Source: an uncultured Bacteroides sp. (lineage in GTDB: Bacteria > Bacteroidota > Bacteroidia > Bacteroidales > Bacteroidaceae). Taken from it: 14,908 nucleotides of DNA. Both the position numbers and the translations under genes were made by a program. The notes below the pieces were generated by a model. The model was not told the DNA's origin and ran no database searches. It saw only the letters and a list, made by a program, of their open reading frames with translations. Shown here piece by piece: positions 7,755 to 14,908 of this stretch. The stretch lies in contig CAKUYM010000073.1 of assembly GCA_934716785.1 (NCBI GenBank), forward strand, positions 1 through 14,908, read 5' to 3'. Within the stretch, counting starts at the first letter, position 1. Every line of letters starts with the position of its first letter.

Positions 7755-7762
7755 CAAAAATA
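7755..7762 (-). promoter_or_regulatory. -7 element upstream of the Ig-like lipoprotein gene
   Basis: On the minus strand TATTTTTG matches TAnnTTTG exactly, 86 bases before the ATG at 7668. No clear TTG/TTTG is found at the usual distance upstream, so the call rests on the -7 element only. Confidence 0.35.
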
Positions 7763-8774
7763 ATAAAGCGAAATTGTATTTGAATTATAAAATGATTTTA
7801 AAAATCTAACACCTCAATTCATATACATCTAACAATCAACACCTTAGTGTTATGAAACATTATTTTATCTCACATTGAACTAACATCTGTTCGAAAAGCA
7901 TAAAAAAACAATATTATTCCAATATCAAACTTAAAAAAATATGTTTCACATTGCTAATTCTGATTATATGGTCAATCTTCATAATAGAGTGATACACTAT
8001 TATAACACCGACTGTTACAGTATCCCTAACAGTGTTTGAAAAAGACCCTTTTTATGATATTTCACAAATACCATATATTCCCTATAATATTATTCTTAAT
8101 TAGTGAATGAGCCATTCAAAGTAAAAATTGAATGTATTTTTAGCATATTCTATAAAAATCAAGAAAGGATGGCCAATTCAAAAAGTATTTTATCCAACAA
8201 ACGGAACATTCTTTTTACAAGTTGAAGGTGGTATCACTCAACTATAATTGTGGATGATCAAAAACGTGTGTTCAAACCATACACAATAAATCTTCTATAG
8301 CACAAGATTTCTTGAACAGCAAGAGATAGGTACTCGCAAGTCCACGACAAAACGTTTTCCGAGGGGATACTGACGAACTTAAGGATATTGAAATGAGGTA
8401 CCATACAAAAGTCGGTTGTTGTCACCAATATTATCTTAAAATAACTCATCTACAAAAGCTATGTGTTGTGACATCGTATTGTTAAAAAAACATTGTCATA
8501 AACGTCTGACGTCTCTTGATAGATTTACTTTTAGAGGGTATCATATAGCTATCTTCCATATCGTTTCGAGTCGCTTTCTGTACTCATTTGATATCATTCA
8601 GGCCATACTCTTGAACATTCACTCATGCAATAGGGGCACTTAAGTTCTAATAAATAGATTATCTCGCTAGCAGTCTCATCTCTCACCACACAGCTAGATT
8701 TATTATAAAGTTAAATTCAATGCTCGTGCAAACGGCTGTTTGTTCTGATTTAATGTACTCTTTGTTTGAAGGCA

Positions 8775-8804
8775 CAAAGATATAATGAGTATCTAATATT
8801 CAAA
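8775..8804 (-). promoter_or_regulatory. Orphan near-consensus Bacteroides promoter
   Basis: On the minus strand TTTG (8804-8801) and TATCTTTG (8782-8775), separated by 18 bases, fit the Bacteroides -33 and -7 consensus exactly. Transcription would run leftward from about 8770 into a stretch with no intact gene. It may drive a small RNA or be left over from a lost gene. Confidence 0.5.
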
Positions 8805-9038
8805 TAAACTTTGTTTTAAGACTTTTTATGACACAAACAAATACGAATGATTTGAAAAATAAATTGATTCTCTTTCATAAGATGTTCTTTCCTATAAGTT
8901 AATAAAAAAAACACTTTATATAATTTTTTTTCTCTTCATTTTTTCGAAAAGCCCCAGTCTTCCATTTTTTATAGAATATCATTTACATATTCCTATTTTT
9001 TCCATCCATGCATTATATACCTCATTTTTAGGTGAAGT

Positions 9039-9516
9039 TCACCCACTCTCTCCTCTTATTTTAGTCAGATTATGCTGCCGTTCTTTTTTTTTCTTCGTGA
9101 CCTTTTCAATCATACATACCGCATTGAACGTATGTACTCCAAAGAAAATCCAAAATATTTCCACTTCCCTGTTTCTGGCTTTTTATTCTGGTCTGTAAAT
9201 AATATTATTTCTACATTTTAAAACTTCCTTTCAATCTGGTAGCACTTTCATGGCTGAGTTCTGACCATCAAATCTTACGAAATGGAGCAATTTAGATAGC
9301 TCAGACCTTGTACTTAAAGAAGTGTTTTGTAGAACTTTTTAAATTGACATTATTAGTGTAGCTTGAATCCGCAGCAAGTACCTTAATCCTAACTTTGATC
9401 AGTTGTTGTAAATGAATACAGTCTTTCAAATGTATTACTTCGTTAAAAGCCGTAAAGGAGATATGTTCTATAAAGGAGATTTCATCTATCTGTATACTGT
9501 TGACTTTGCCTCCGAA
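9039..9516 (-). pseudogene. Decayed insertion-sequence DDE transposase, C-terminal part
   Basis: Reading leftward, 9516-9304 gives 71 open codons containing SFIEHISFTAFNE and LAADSSYTNNVNLK. After several nonsense codons the same frame continues with SELSHESATRLKGSF (from 9264). A +1 frame then takes over at 9155-9039 with FWIFFGVHTFNAV, CMIEKVTKKKKERQHN and a stop. Together these reproduce, in order, the C-terminal third of a transposase family common in Bacteroidales insertion sequences, whose intact members read roughly FIEHISFDAFNEG, LAADAIYATNANR, TRLEGSFGNEKNHY and WIFFGIHTANAV. I place it near IS1182/IS5-type elements but cannot name the exact element. There are six internal stops and one frameshift, so it is long dead. 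The N-terminal two thirds is missing or unrecognisable upstream (9517 onward), and no terminal inverted repeats were identified. Confidence 0.82.
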
Positions 9517-10227
9517 TTAAACGGATTTGTTTTTTCTTGCCTTAATAATAGTCTGGAGGGACTAAATATTAAGGAAATTTGCTAATTACTGACGAATCAC
9601 ATTAACGATTTAGGATTGGTTAGTGAATGAAGAGGGGCAATCTGAACACCACTAAATAACTGGTAACGAATATTACTAGTTAAATATTTAATCAGTTATG
9701 AATATGAAAAGTTGATATAGGACTTCAAGACTACCAAGGCCATTTTATTTTCAGGAGAAAAAAATAACTTTTACCCCCCCCAAAAAAAAAAGGAGAGGAT
9801 GTCAAGCATCTGTTGGGTTATTCCCAAGAAAGTGAACAGAGTATGGAAGCTGCTGATTTATTCGTTACAACTTTGACGATAATTTTTAAGCATATCGAGC
9901 GGTGTAAAATCTACCTAAACAAAACACGATTTCTTTTATATTTTTATCGTGTATTTTTATTTTAGATTTTCATCGGTTGGATTTAACCGATTGAAGAATA
10001 AACTTTTAGCAGAGTATTTGAGAAATAGAGGTAACGAATTAGCAACCGTGCAAATTTCAGCGATTTGCGGTGCTATGTTGTCAAATAACTCTTTGTAAAT
10101 ACAAATAAAATATTTAGTACAATTTTGAAGACATCATTAATAACCTTATTTATATCCATACACCTTTGGTTTGTTTCCCTATATTTATTGATAATCTTTT
10201 ATTCACATATTTGGTAAATATTTCAAT
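9517..10227. other. Non-coding region with homopolymer junction and hairpins
   Basis: No intact gene is seen. Eight C (9774-9781) run straight into ten A (9782-9791). Just after this, a plus-strand open frame (9768-9965) reads GEDVKHLLGYSQESEQS and so on without a start codon. A second open stretch (9964-10098) reads RLKNKLLAEYLRNRGNELA. Neither is recognised. Hairpins: ACACGAT 9924-9930 with ATCGTGT 9946-9952, followed by T-rich sequence on the plus strand, and ATCGGTT 9972-9978 with AACCGAT 9985-9991. Part of this region would correspond to the lost 5' portion of the transposase if the element was once complete. Confidence 0.5.
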
Positions 10228-10401
10228 CTACGTAGATTTTATAACTAATAGAGTATAAACAATACAAGCTATTCCAACAAATAAAGCTACGGCAGAGCAT
10301 TTGGTAAATATTGTATCTTTATTTTTAATACCATACATAAGCCCAATAATAGCACATAAAGGAATACCGACAGGAATAATCGTCAGAAACCAAATGAGCA
10401 T
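10228..10401 (-). CDS. Small two-helix membrane protein
   Basis: ATG at 10401 opens a 57-codon frame. The product has a hydrophobic helix at residues 1-23 (WFLTIIPVGIPLCAIIGL), a short charged loop (KNKDTIFTK, about 26-34) and a second helix at about 36-54 (VALFVGIACIVYTLLVI). This regular two-helix pattern is hard to obtain by chance in AT-rich DNA, and the product would sit in the inner membrane. It lies on the same strand just after the SecD-head lipoprotein gene. A 26-codon frame that overlaps that gene's stop ends within this one in another frame, so the true gene may begin at 10463 and be frameshifted. If the TAG stop at 10228-10230 were sense, the frame would run on about 25 codons. 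No family is recognised. Confidence 0.5.
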   Translation of the reverse strand: MLIWFLTIIPVGIPLCAIIGLMYGIKNKDTIFTKCSAVALFVGIACIVYTLLVIKST

Positions 10402-10463
10402 TTTATGATACCCATTGCTGTTAATACTTTGTTTTTCAAATTACTCATAGCTACCATTCTCAT
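10383..10463 (-). other. Short frame in ATGA overlap, possible 5' part of the small membrane gene
   Basis: ATG at 10463 overlaps the TGA of the upstream lipoprotein gene (ATGA) and opens 26 codons (MRMVAMSNLKNKVLTAMG...) before a TGA at 10383. ATGA overlaps usually mark genuine coupled genes. The peptide is basic and would fit the N-terminus of the two-helix membrane protein, which continues one frame over after the AAAA at about 10402-10405. A one-base change there would join them into a protein of about 78 residues. Confidence 0.4.
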
Positions 10464-11401
10464 TGCTTGTTACTCTTCGCATCTCTTTCTTTATTCATCA
10501 ACCGCCAAATAGCTTTCTGATATTTCAACTTGGCGAACATCTCGTCATCTTGGTTATCTATCTTTAAGGTCATTACCCGAATACTTGGGGCAGTGGGATA
10601 TCGGCTTCTCACTATATCATCCACTAGAAACCCGCATAGTCCGGTAGCCGGTTCTGTAAACAAGAAACCTTGAAACATGAGATTAATATAGTCTGCATTT
10701 TCGCAAAGATACGCCTTGTACCTCTTATATGTATCCAACTTCATATAATCTTCTGCACGGCTGCTGAAATTTGGCTTGGCAATTTCTTCGCATAAGGCAG
10801 ATTCTAATTTGCTGTAGGTGGCAGTATCTAAATCTCCCCACCAATAATGATCTTCGGGATTGACCGACATATCCACCCATTCAGAAGCCTCCCAGTAGTC
10901 TATCGCAAACACAATTGAATCGGCTTTCTCTTTGGATGAGTAATAGATGGAATCTTTCTCCCAACCTTTGAATATACTTTCAATAGAATCTATTTTCTCT
11001 TTCCTAATTTTATTATATATGTTTTTTAAATCGTAGCCATGAGGTAACGATATTTGAAAAACACCGTTTTCAATTCTTGCATTCACCTTTGGATTTGTGA
11101 TTACCGTATCGTCAAGTACAAAAGCTATATGTTTGCCAATTGCCTTTTCTGTTTCTTTTGCCCATTTTTTTAGTTTATGCTTGCTTATTTGCCCCACAAT
11201 TACGCATGTCCCATTTTCATCAGAATCCATTCGTAACGAAACAAAATCTTTTACTGTTACAATAGACTCTTTAGCAATACTGTCTTTTTGCTGTGATAGG
11301 ATGTGATACCATCCATTCTCATAGTGGGTTTTATGTATTTGATTACAGGAAGCGAAATAAGCAATTAAAATAAGTATTCCGAATAAATTCTTTTTTTGCA
11401 T
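10460..11401 (-). CDS. Lipoprotein with SecD/SecDF P1-head-like domain
   Basis: This 313-residue protein has a lipoprotein signal ending in Cys19 (YFASC). Residues about 28-132 follow the SecD P1-head pattern: a VSLRMDSDENG strand-turn, a helix (LKKWAKETEKAIGKHIAFVLDD), then TVITNPKVNARIENGVFQISLP. In SecD the same segments read roughly like IGKRLAIVLDG, VISAPVV and GGRAQISG. In SecDF this domain lies outside the membrane and helps release translocated proteins; here it is detached and tethered by lipid. The C-terminal half (about 140-313), with aromatic-rich EDHYWWGDLDTATY and a Lys-rich end, is not recognised. The downstream small frame overlaps its stop. A role in substrate binding rather than secretion is as likely; function unknown. 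Confidence 0.75.
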   Translation of the reverse strand: MQKKNLFGILILIAYFASCNQIHKTHYENGWYHILSQQKDSIAKESIVTVKDFVSLRMDSDENGTCVIVGQISKHKLKKWAKETEKAIGKHIAFVLDDTVITNPKVNARIENGVFQISLPHGYDLKNIYNKIRKEKIDSIESIFKGWEKDSIYYSSKEKADSIVFAIDYWEASEWVDMSVNPEDHYWWGDLDTATYSKLESALCEEIAKPNFSSRAEDYMKLDTYKRYKAYLCENADYINLMFQGFLFTEPATGLCGFLVDDIVRSRYPTAPSIRVMTLKIDNQDDEMFAKLKYQKAIWRLMNKERDAKSNKQ

Positions 11402-11507
11402 GTTCTTATATAATAAAAAAATAAACTGTTATCTGTTCCTGAATTGTATCCGTCAGATATATTTAAAGCATTATGTTTCAAATTAGCTACTTCTCCAAAT
11501 ATATAAG

Positions 11508-11515
11508 CAAAAGTA
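11508..11515 (-). promoter_or_regulatory. -7 element upstream of the SecD-head lipoprotein gene
   Basis: On the minus strand TACTTTTG (11515-11508) matches TAnnTTTG. It lies 106 bases before the ATG at 11401. The nearest TTTG upstream (11547-11544) is 28 bases away, longer than usual, so only the -7 element is convincing. The rest of the 11402-11700 gap holds no gene. Confidence 0.4.
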
Positions 11516-11700
11516 GATTGTTTGCCTTTTTAAGAAGACTGTTCAAATCTGTTTTGATATTGTTTTTCTTGATCACAACTTATAAGATGGATTGTGTATA
11601 GTTATTTCATCTCGCCAAGCATATTCCTTGTTTTATCCATATAATTACTGAAATGCGCCTTTACCTGTCAAAAATATATTACCGTAAATAATGTACCGTT

Positions 11701-13353
11701 TTATCCCAAAAGATTTAAAAACAGTTCTTTATTTACTATTTTTGCAGATTTGATACGTGATTTGAGCCGTGATTTTCGAGCATATACGTTAGCCACCGTA
11801 TCCTTCATGAATAAGCTAATTACTTGTGGTGAGAATCCTACAAAAATATAGCATAACAGCCTGGTGTCAGAAGTTTTCATGGTCGGAAAATCTTCCTTGA
11901 GCTTGTACATGGCATTGTCATGACAAGTGTTTACGATTTTTTCCAATTCTTGCAGTATTTCATTGCTTTCTGCAAAATCTGTAATTATCTGCTTTACTTC
12001 ATTAAATATGACTGACTGTTGCGATGTTGTATTTTCACGTTCATAGTAGGTCTTTCCAAGTTTATCGACAATGTCAAAGCGTGAAGCAGCCAATCCTCTT
12101 AAATAACTTTCCGTAGTCTGCTGTTTTTTCACGCGTTCAGTAAGAGCCTTGTACTCGGAATTGGCTTTCTCTGTCAATAACAAATAATGGTTGGTACGAT
12201 CACGTTGCATGCGTAAACGTTGGCGGACGATATACCAGGCAATTCCAATAATAAAAAAGGTAGCGGCTGCTATAGCTATTTCCCAGACAGTCCGGTTTTT
12301 CATTCTGTATTGGGCGAATTTTGTTCGCTCTTTAAAATAGTCCCGCTCGACCATACCGGCGGAGAATTGCATGTTTGAGCGCATTATTGAATCGTTCAAG
12401 TAGATATAGCGATGTACATTGTCCGTTGCTTTTTCAAAATTTTTAGCCTGCGCTTCGATATGGTATGCAGTGTATTGTAGTTCTGCCATGTCGCAAATAT
12501 CAGTAGTGTGCGCCTTTGCAAGCTCCAGATAATACCGTGCACTGTCTATATGATTCTTCAAAAGACTTACATCTGTCAATGTGTGATATCCATATACCGT
12601 ATCCTGTCGGGCGGAAAGTTCGATTCGCTGTAACAGGTCATTGGATATATGCCGTTTGGATATCACATATAGTGATGCAAGATTAGTAAGGCTGACTTCT
12701 ATCAGATTACTGTTATTATGTTCATCGGCCAAGTCAAGAGCCGCCGAATACAGCCTTATTGCTTTTTCTATATCTTTTGAGTGAAAAGTAGCGGCTGCCA
12801 TGTCAAGGGTTGCCTTTGTCTCCTCCTGGATATCACCCGATTGGCGGAAATTATTTCTGGCTTCGTGGAAATAATGATATGCCCGGCTGTAGTTCATTTG
12901 TTTATAATATACTTCACCGATCTGTCTGTATAAAAGCCCTTTGTAATAAGATTCATCGGTATCTGTCAGTTTCTCTTCTATTTTGAGAAAAAGACGTAAT
13001 GCTCCCGGTTTATCACCTGTGCGTAATTTAATTCTTCCCCAATAATATAGAGTTTTACACTGGTGACGTAAATCTTTGGGGTAATGTTTATAATATTGCC
13101 AAGCCTGGCGGATCAATGAATCGTCAGTAACTTTCATTTGTTTTTTTTCCAAAGCTTCGGAATAGAGCAATGCATATCTGGCCTGTTCAGCCCGGTTGCC
13201 TTCTGGTTTGAGTTTTTGTAGTATTGCTAATGCACTATCCGGGTTGTTCTGCATTAGCTTTTCAGCCTCACTAAGGCGAGGGGTCTGTTCCCTGTTATAA
13301 CAACCTGTAAAATAGAGAATAGCTGATAGTCCAATTATAATCTTACATTTCAT
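11701..13353 (-). CDS. TPR lipoprotein with membrane helix and C-terminal HTH-like region (putative regulator)
   Basis: This 550-residue protein begins with a lipoprotein-like signal ending in Cys18 (LYFTGC). A series of TPR-type helical pairs fills about residues 26-315 (for example DSALAILQKLKP, YKGLLYRQIGEVYY and AIRLYSAALDLADE). A single transmembrane helix lies at about 356-376 (WEIAIAAATFFIIGIAWYIV), then a basic coiled segment (377-415). The C-terminal domain (about 420-550) contains TMKTSDTRLLCYIFVGFSPQVISLFMKDTVANVYARKSRLKSRI in outline: a LuxR-like helix-turn-helix pattern in which sensing helices precede VYARKSRLKSRI. Such TPR/TM/HTH proteins are common in Bacteroides and are thought to carry a signal from the periplasm to DNA-binding helices in the cytoplasm. 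The lipobox and the TM helix together would fix both ends of the TPR part. It is divergent from the damaged ompA-like gene, a possible target (inference). Confidence 0.8.
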   Translation of the reverse strand: MKCKIIIGLSAILYFTGCYNREQTPRLSEAEKLMQNNPDSALAILQKLKPEGNRAEQARYALLYSEALEKKQMKVTDDSLIRQAWQYYKHYPKDLRHQCKTLYYWGRIKLRTGDKPGALRLFLKIEEKLTDTDESYYKGLLYRQIGEVYYKQMNYSRAYHYFHEARNNFRQSGDIQEETKATLDMAAATFHSKDIEKAIRLYSAALDLADEHNNSNLIEVSLTNLASLYVISKRHISNDLLQRIELSARQDTVYGYHTLTDVSLLKNHIDSARYYLELAKAHTTDICDMAELQYTAYHIEAQAKNFEKATDNVHRYIYLNDSIMRSNMQFSAGMVERDYFKERTKFAQYRMKNRTVWEIAIAAATFFIIGIAWYIVRQRLRMQRDRTNHYLLLTEKANSEYKALTERVKKQQTTESYLRGLAASRFDIVDKLGKTYYERENTTSQQSVIFNEVKQIITDFAESNEILQELEKIVNTCHDNAMYKLKEDFPTMKTSDTRLLCYIFVGFSPQVISLFMKDTVANVYARKSRLKSRIKSAKIVNKELFLNLLG

Positions 13354-13498
13354 ATTGCGAATATAATAATGTGTTTTATTTTTTGCATGGGCGATTAGGA
13401 ATATTTTACCAATATAAATTATTCTTTAACTTATATGATTATCGCTCGCTATTTATATATATTTTTTATTGGGCCTAACAATATATAATTGCTTATTA

Positions 13499-13516
13499 GC
13501 ATATTATATAATATGC
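13499..13516. promoter_or_regulatory. Perfect 18-bp palindrome
   Basis: GCATATTATATAATATGC equals its own reverse complement. Its place in the middle of a divergent promoter region would suit a dimeric regulator site. Its AT-only core also makes chance likely. Confidence 0.3.
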
Positions 13517-13776
13517 ATAATCGTAATAGTACAAAATAGCAGTAAGTTATTGCTATTCAGAGTAAAAGTATCAGTTCACTCGTTGTTGTTAAAAAATAAA
13601 CTTGACTACCCTAAAGGTGTAAGTGTAAGTGCTTTTTTGAATTTTATCAAGGGTGTTAGATATGTGTTAGATTATTAATTGAACCATTTTTACAAACTAC
13701 TGATTATAAGTAAAATAAAAATCAATGTATTAGATTTATTCTTTTGTCCTACAACTAAAAAGCTCTGCAATCTTTT

Positions 13777-13784
13777 TACTTTTG
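13777..13784 (+). promoter_or_regulatory. -7 element of the ompA-like gene
   Basis: TACTTTTG followed by C is a full TAnnTTTG match, 27 bases before the ATG at 13812. A TTTG at 13743-13746 is 30 bases upstream of it, further than usual, so the -33 element is unclear. The leader would be only about 20 bases and has no Shine-Dalgarno sequence, as is normal for Bacteroidetes. Confidence 0.5.
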
Positions 13785-13811
13785 CATTCGAAAAAAATAA
13801 AACAATAGATT

Positions 13812-14838
13812 ATGAAGAAAATAGCTATTTTATTAGTTTTTACTTTGGGAACATTTATTGTAAATGCCCAATCAGTTGTAGAAGGAACAAAGTTTATGGA
13901 CAATTGGTCTGTAGGAGTGAATGCAGGAGCAGTTACCCCTCTCACTCACGCCTCTTTCTTTAAAGGGATGCGTCCCGGTTTCGGAGTTGGAATATCCAAA
14001 CAATTAACTCCTAGTTTTCGGTTTGGAATTTCAGGGAATGGGATATATCAATACAACTCCGAGTAAAACAGCTTTTGATGTTTTAGATGTCAGCTTGTTG
14101 AGTAAAATTAACTTAATAAATCTATTTGCAAGCTATCGGGGCAAACCTCGTTTGTTTGAGATAGAAGCTATTGCCGGAATGGGGTGGTTGCATTATTATG
14201 TAAATGGTAAAGGAGATGACAATTCATGGTCTACCCGTCTCGGATTGAATCTTAATTTCAACCTCGGTGAAACAAAAGCATGGACATTGGGAATTAAGCC
14301 CGCTATCGTATATGATATGCAAGGTGATTTTAATCAGGCAAAGAGTCGTTTCAATGCAAACAATGCAACATTTGAACTGACTGCCGGATTGACTTATCAC
14401 TTCAAGATGAGTACTGGGAATCATTACTTTACTAAAGTAAAAGTCTACAATCAGAGCGAAATTGATGATTTGAATGTTGCTATTAATGCACTTCGCGAAC
14501 AGGTGGGCAGTCGTGACAGAGAACTAAACAATGCTAACCAAAGAATTAGCGGTTTGCATAAAGAGTTGGAAGAATGTCGTACAAAGGTCGTTCCCATTGA
14601 AACAGTAGTCAAGACTGCCCGCGTTCCGGAATCTATCATTACTTTCAGACAAGGTCGCTCATCAGTGGATGCATCACAGCTACCGAATGTGGAACGTGTA
14701 GCCTCCTACATGAAGAAATATCCCGATTCAAAAGTCATTATTAAAGGGTACGCTTCTCCAGAAGGCAATGTTGAGATCAACGCAAAAATTGCTACCGCAC
14801 GTGCAGAAGCTGTAAAAACAATCCTTGTTAATAACTAA
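13812..14838 (+). pseudogene. OmpA-family outer-membrane protein gene with frameshift and short C-terminus
   Basis: ATG at 13812 starts a signal peptide (MKKIAILLVFTLGTFIVNAQ) and the first barrel strands. The frame is lost near 14037. Removing one A from GGGAATGGG at 14034-14042 restores FRFGISGMGYINTTPSKTAFD and an open frame to 14838 (about 341 residues). The restored protein has an eight-stranded-type N-terminal barrel (to about 195), a coiled linker (SEIDDLNVAINALREQV onward) and an OmpA-like peptidoglycan-binding domain (TFRQGRSSVDASQLPNVERV, VIIKGYASPEGN, NAKIATARAEAVK). That domain stops at LVNN. Bacteroides relatives normally continue about 40 residues through a segment ending in an NRVSI-like strand. 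So there are two lesions, of which the frameshift could be a sequencing error or phase-type slippage in principle. Without correction, translation ends at 14066 after 84 residues. Confidence 0.85.
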
Positions 14839-14841
14839 AGT

Positions 14842-14866
14842 TTCCCACCCTTTTTAGGGGTGGGAA
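14842..14866 (+). terminator. Terminator hairpin after the ompA-like gene
   Basis: TTCCCACCC (14842-14850) pairs perfectly with GGGTGGGAA (14858-14866) around a seven-base loop. It starts three bases after the stop codon at 14836-14838. The stem is GC-rich against an AT-rich background. No T run follows, so it is a good but not classic intrinsic terminator. Confidence 0.65.
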
Positions 14867-14908
14867 TATATCAGAATCTCCAATATTTTTTGTAAATTAG
14901 CTATCGCC

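Larger units (their letters stand above)
7669..9038. other. Long AT-rich region without a recognisable gene
   Basis: All frames are broken by stops. The longest open stretches, about 60 codons at 8258-8449 (minus) and 8461-8643 (plus), lack signals, domains and credible composition. The part from about 8150 to 8650 is less AT-rich than its flanks and has several 30-45-codon open runs in different frames on both strands (for instance a plus-strand run with FYPTNGTFFLQVEGG at about 8185-8240). This hints at an old, heavily mutated gene that I cannot identify. A small hairpin (ACTGTTA 8011-8017 with TAACAGT 8027-8033) is also present. A near-consensus leftward promoter at 8775-8804 points into this region. 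Confidence 0.6.
13354..13811. other. Divergent intergenic region
   Basis: This AT-rich 458-base gap separates the leftward TPR regulator from the rightward ompA-like gene, so it should hold both promoters. No credible gene is seen; short plus-strand frames here lack any protein-like features. It contains a perfect 18-bp palindrome (13499-13516) and a -7 element (13777-13784), both listed separately. A weaker -7-like TATATTCG lies on the minus strand just before the TPR gene start. Confidence 0.65.

Noticed and set aside
8258..8643. Two short frames (63 and 60 codons) on opposite strands
   Set aside because: Cys/Phe/Ile-rich with no signal, domain or context; comparable frames are expected by chance in this region.
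10209..10312. Direct repeat ATTTGGTAAATATT at 10209-10222 and 10299-10312
   Set aside because: A 14-base AT-rich match, one copy inside the small membrane gene and one just after its stop; chance or a minor duplication is enough to explain it.
1..14908. CRISPR array, tRNA, rRNA or prophage genes
   Set aside because: No regularly spaced repeats, cloverleaf-like sequences, ribosomal RNA segments or phage structural genes were seen.

Overview
The window looks like a low-GC Bacteroidales chromosome, most likely Bacteroides or Phocaeicola. The reasons are the dense run of lipoproteins, a TonB-dependent receptor with an N-terminal carboxypeptidase-D-regulatory-like domain, promoter elements of the Bacteroides type (TTTG/TTG and TAnnTTTG), starts without Shine-Dalgarno sequences, a SusC remnant and a Bacteroides-type OmpA-like gene. 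The species cannot be fixed from this sequence alone.

Layout. 1-457: no gene, but two hairpins that probably end the leftward operon next to it. 458-4326: a leftward three-gene operon with its own promoter. It encodes a small His/Cys-rich exported protein, an outer-membrane TonB-dependent receptor and a His-rich surface lipoprotein. The set reads as a metal-capture and uptake system (inference). 4355-5092: apparently intergenic, but it hides a decayed leftward susC fragment in three reading frames. 5093-6933: a leftward pair in which an NlpE-like lipoprotein and an unrecognised 467-residue lipoprotein overlap by one base. 7001-7064: a long hairpin. 7084-7668: a leftward two-repeat Ig-like lipoprotein.

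7669-10227: about 2.6 kb with no convincing intact gene, which is unusual for this kind of genome. It holds an orphan near-consensus leftward promoter (8775-8804), a clearly decayed insertion-sequence transposase (9039-9516), a C8A10 homopolymer junction and several hairpins. 10228-11401: a leftward lipoprotein whose N-terminal half resembles the SecD/SecDF P1-head domain, followed in an ATGA overlap by a short reading frame. A small two-helix membrane protein lies in a different frame just beyond, and the two may be one frameshifted gene. 11701-13353: a leftward TPR lipoprotein with one transmembrane helix and a C-terminal helix-turn-helix-like region, of the kind proposed as membrane-bound regulators. 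13812-14838: a rightward OmpA-family gene, divergent from it, with a one-base frameshift and a C-terminus that stops about 40 residues early, followed at once by a hairpin.

Overall, the intact genes are almost all envelope proteins: seven lipoproteins or secreted proteins, one receptor and one small membrane protein. The spaces between them are a graveyard of at least three broken genes (susC, transposase, ompA). The most useful results are the two hidden pseudogenes, which simple gene calling would miss, and the candidate metal-uptake operon.
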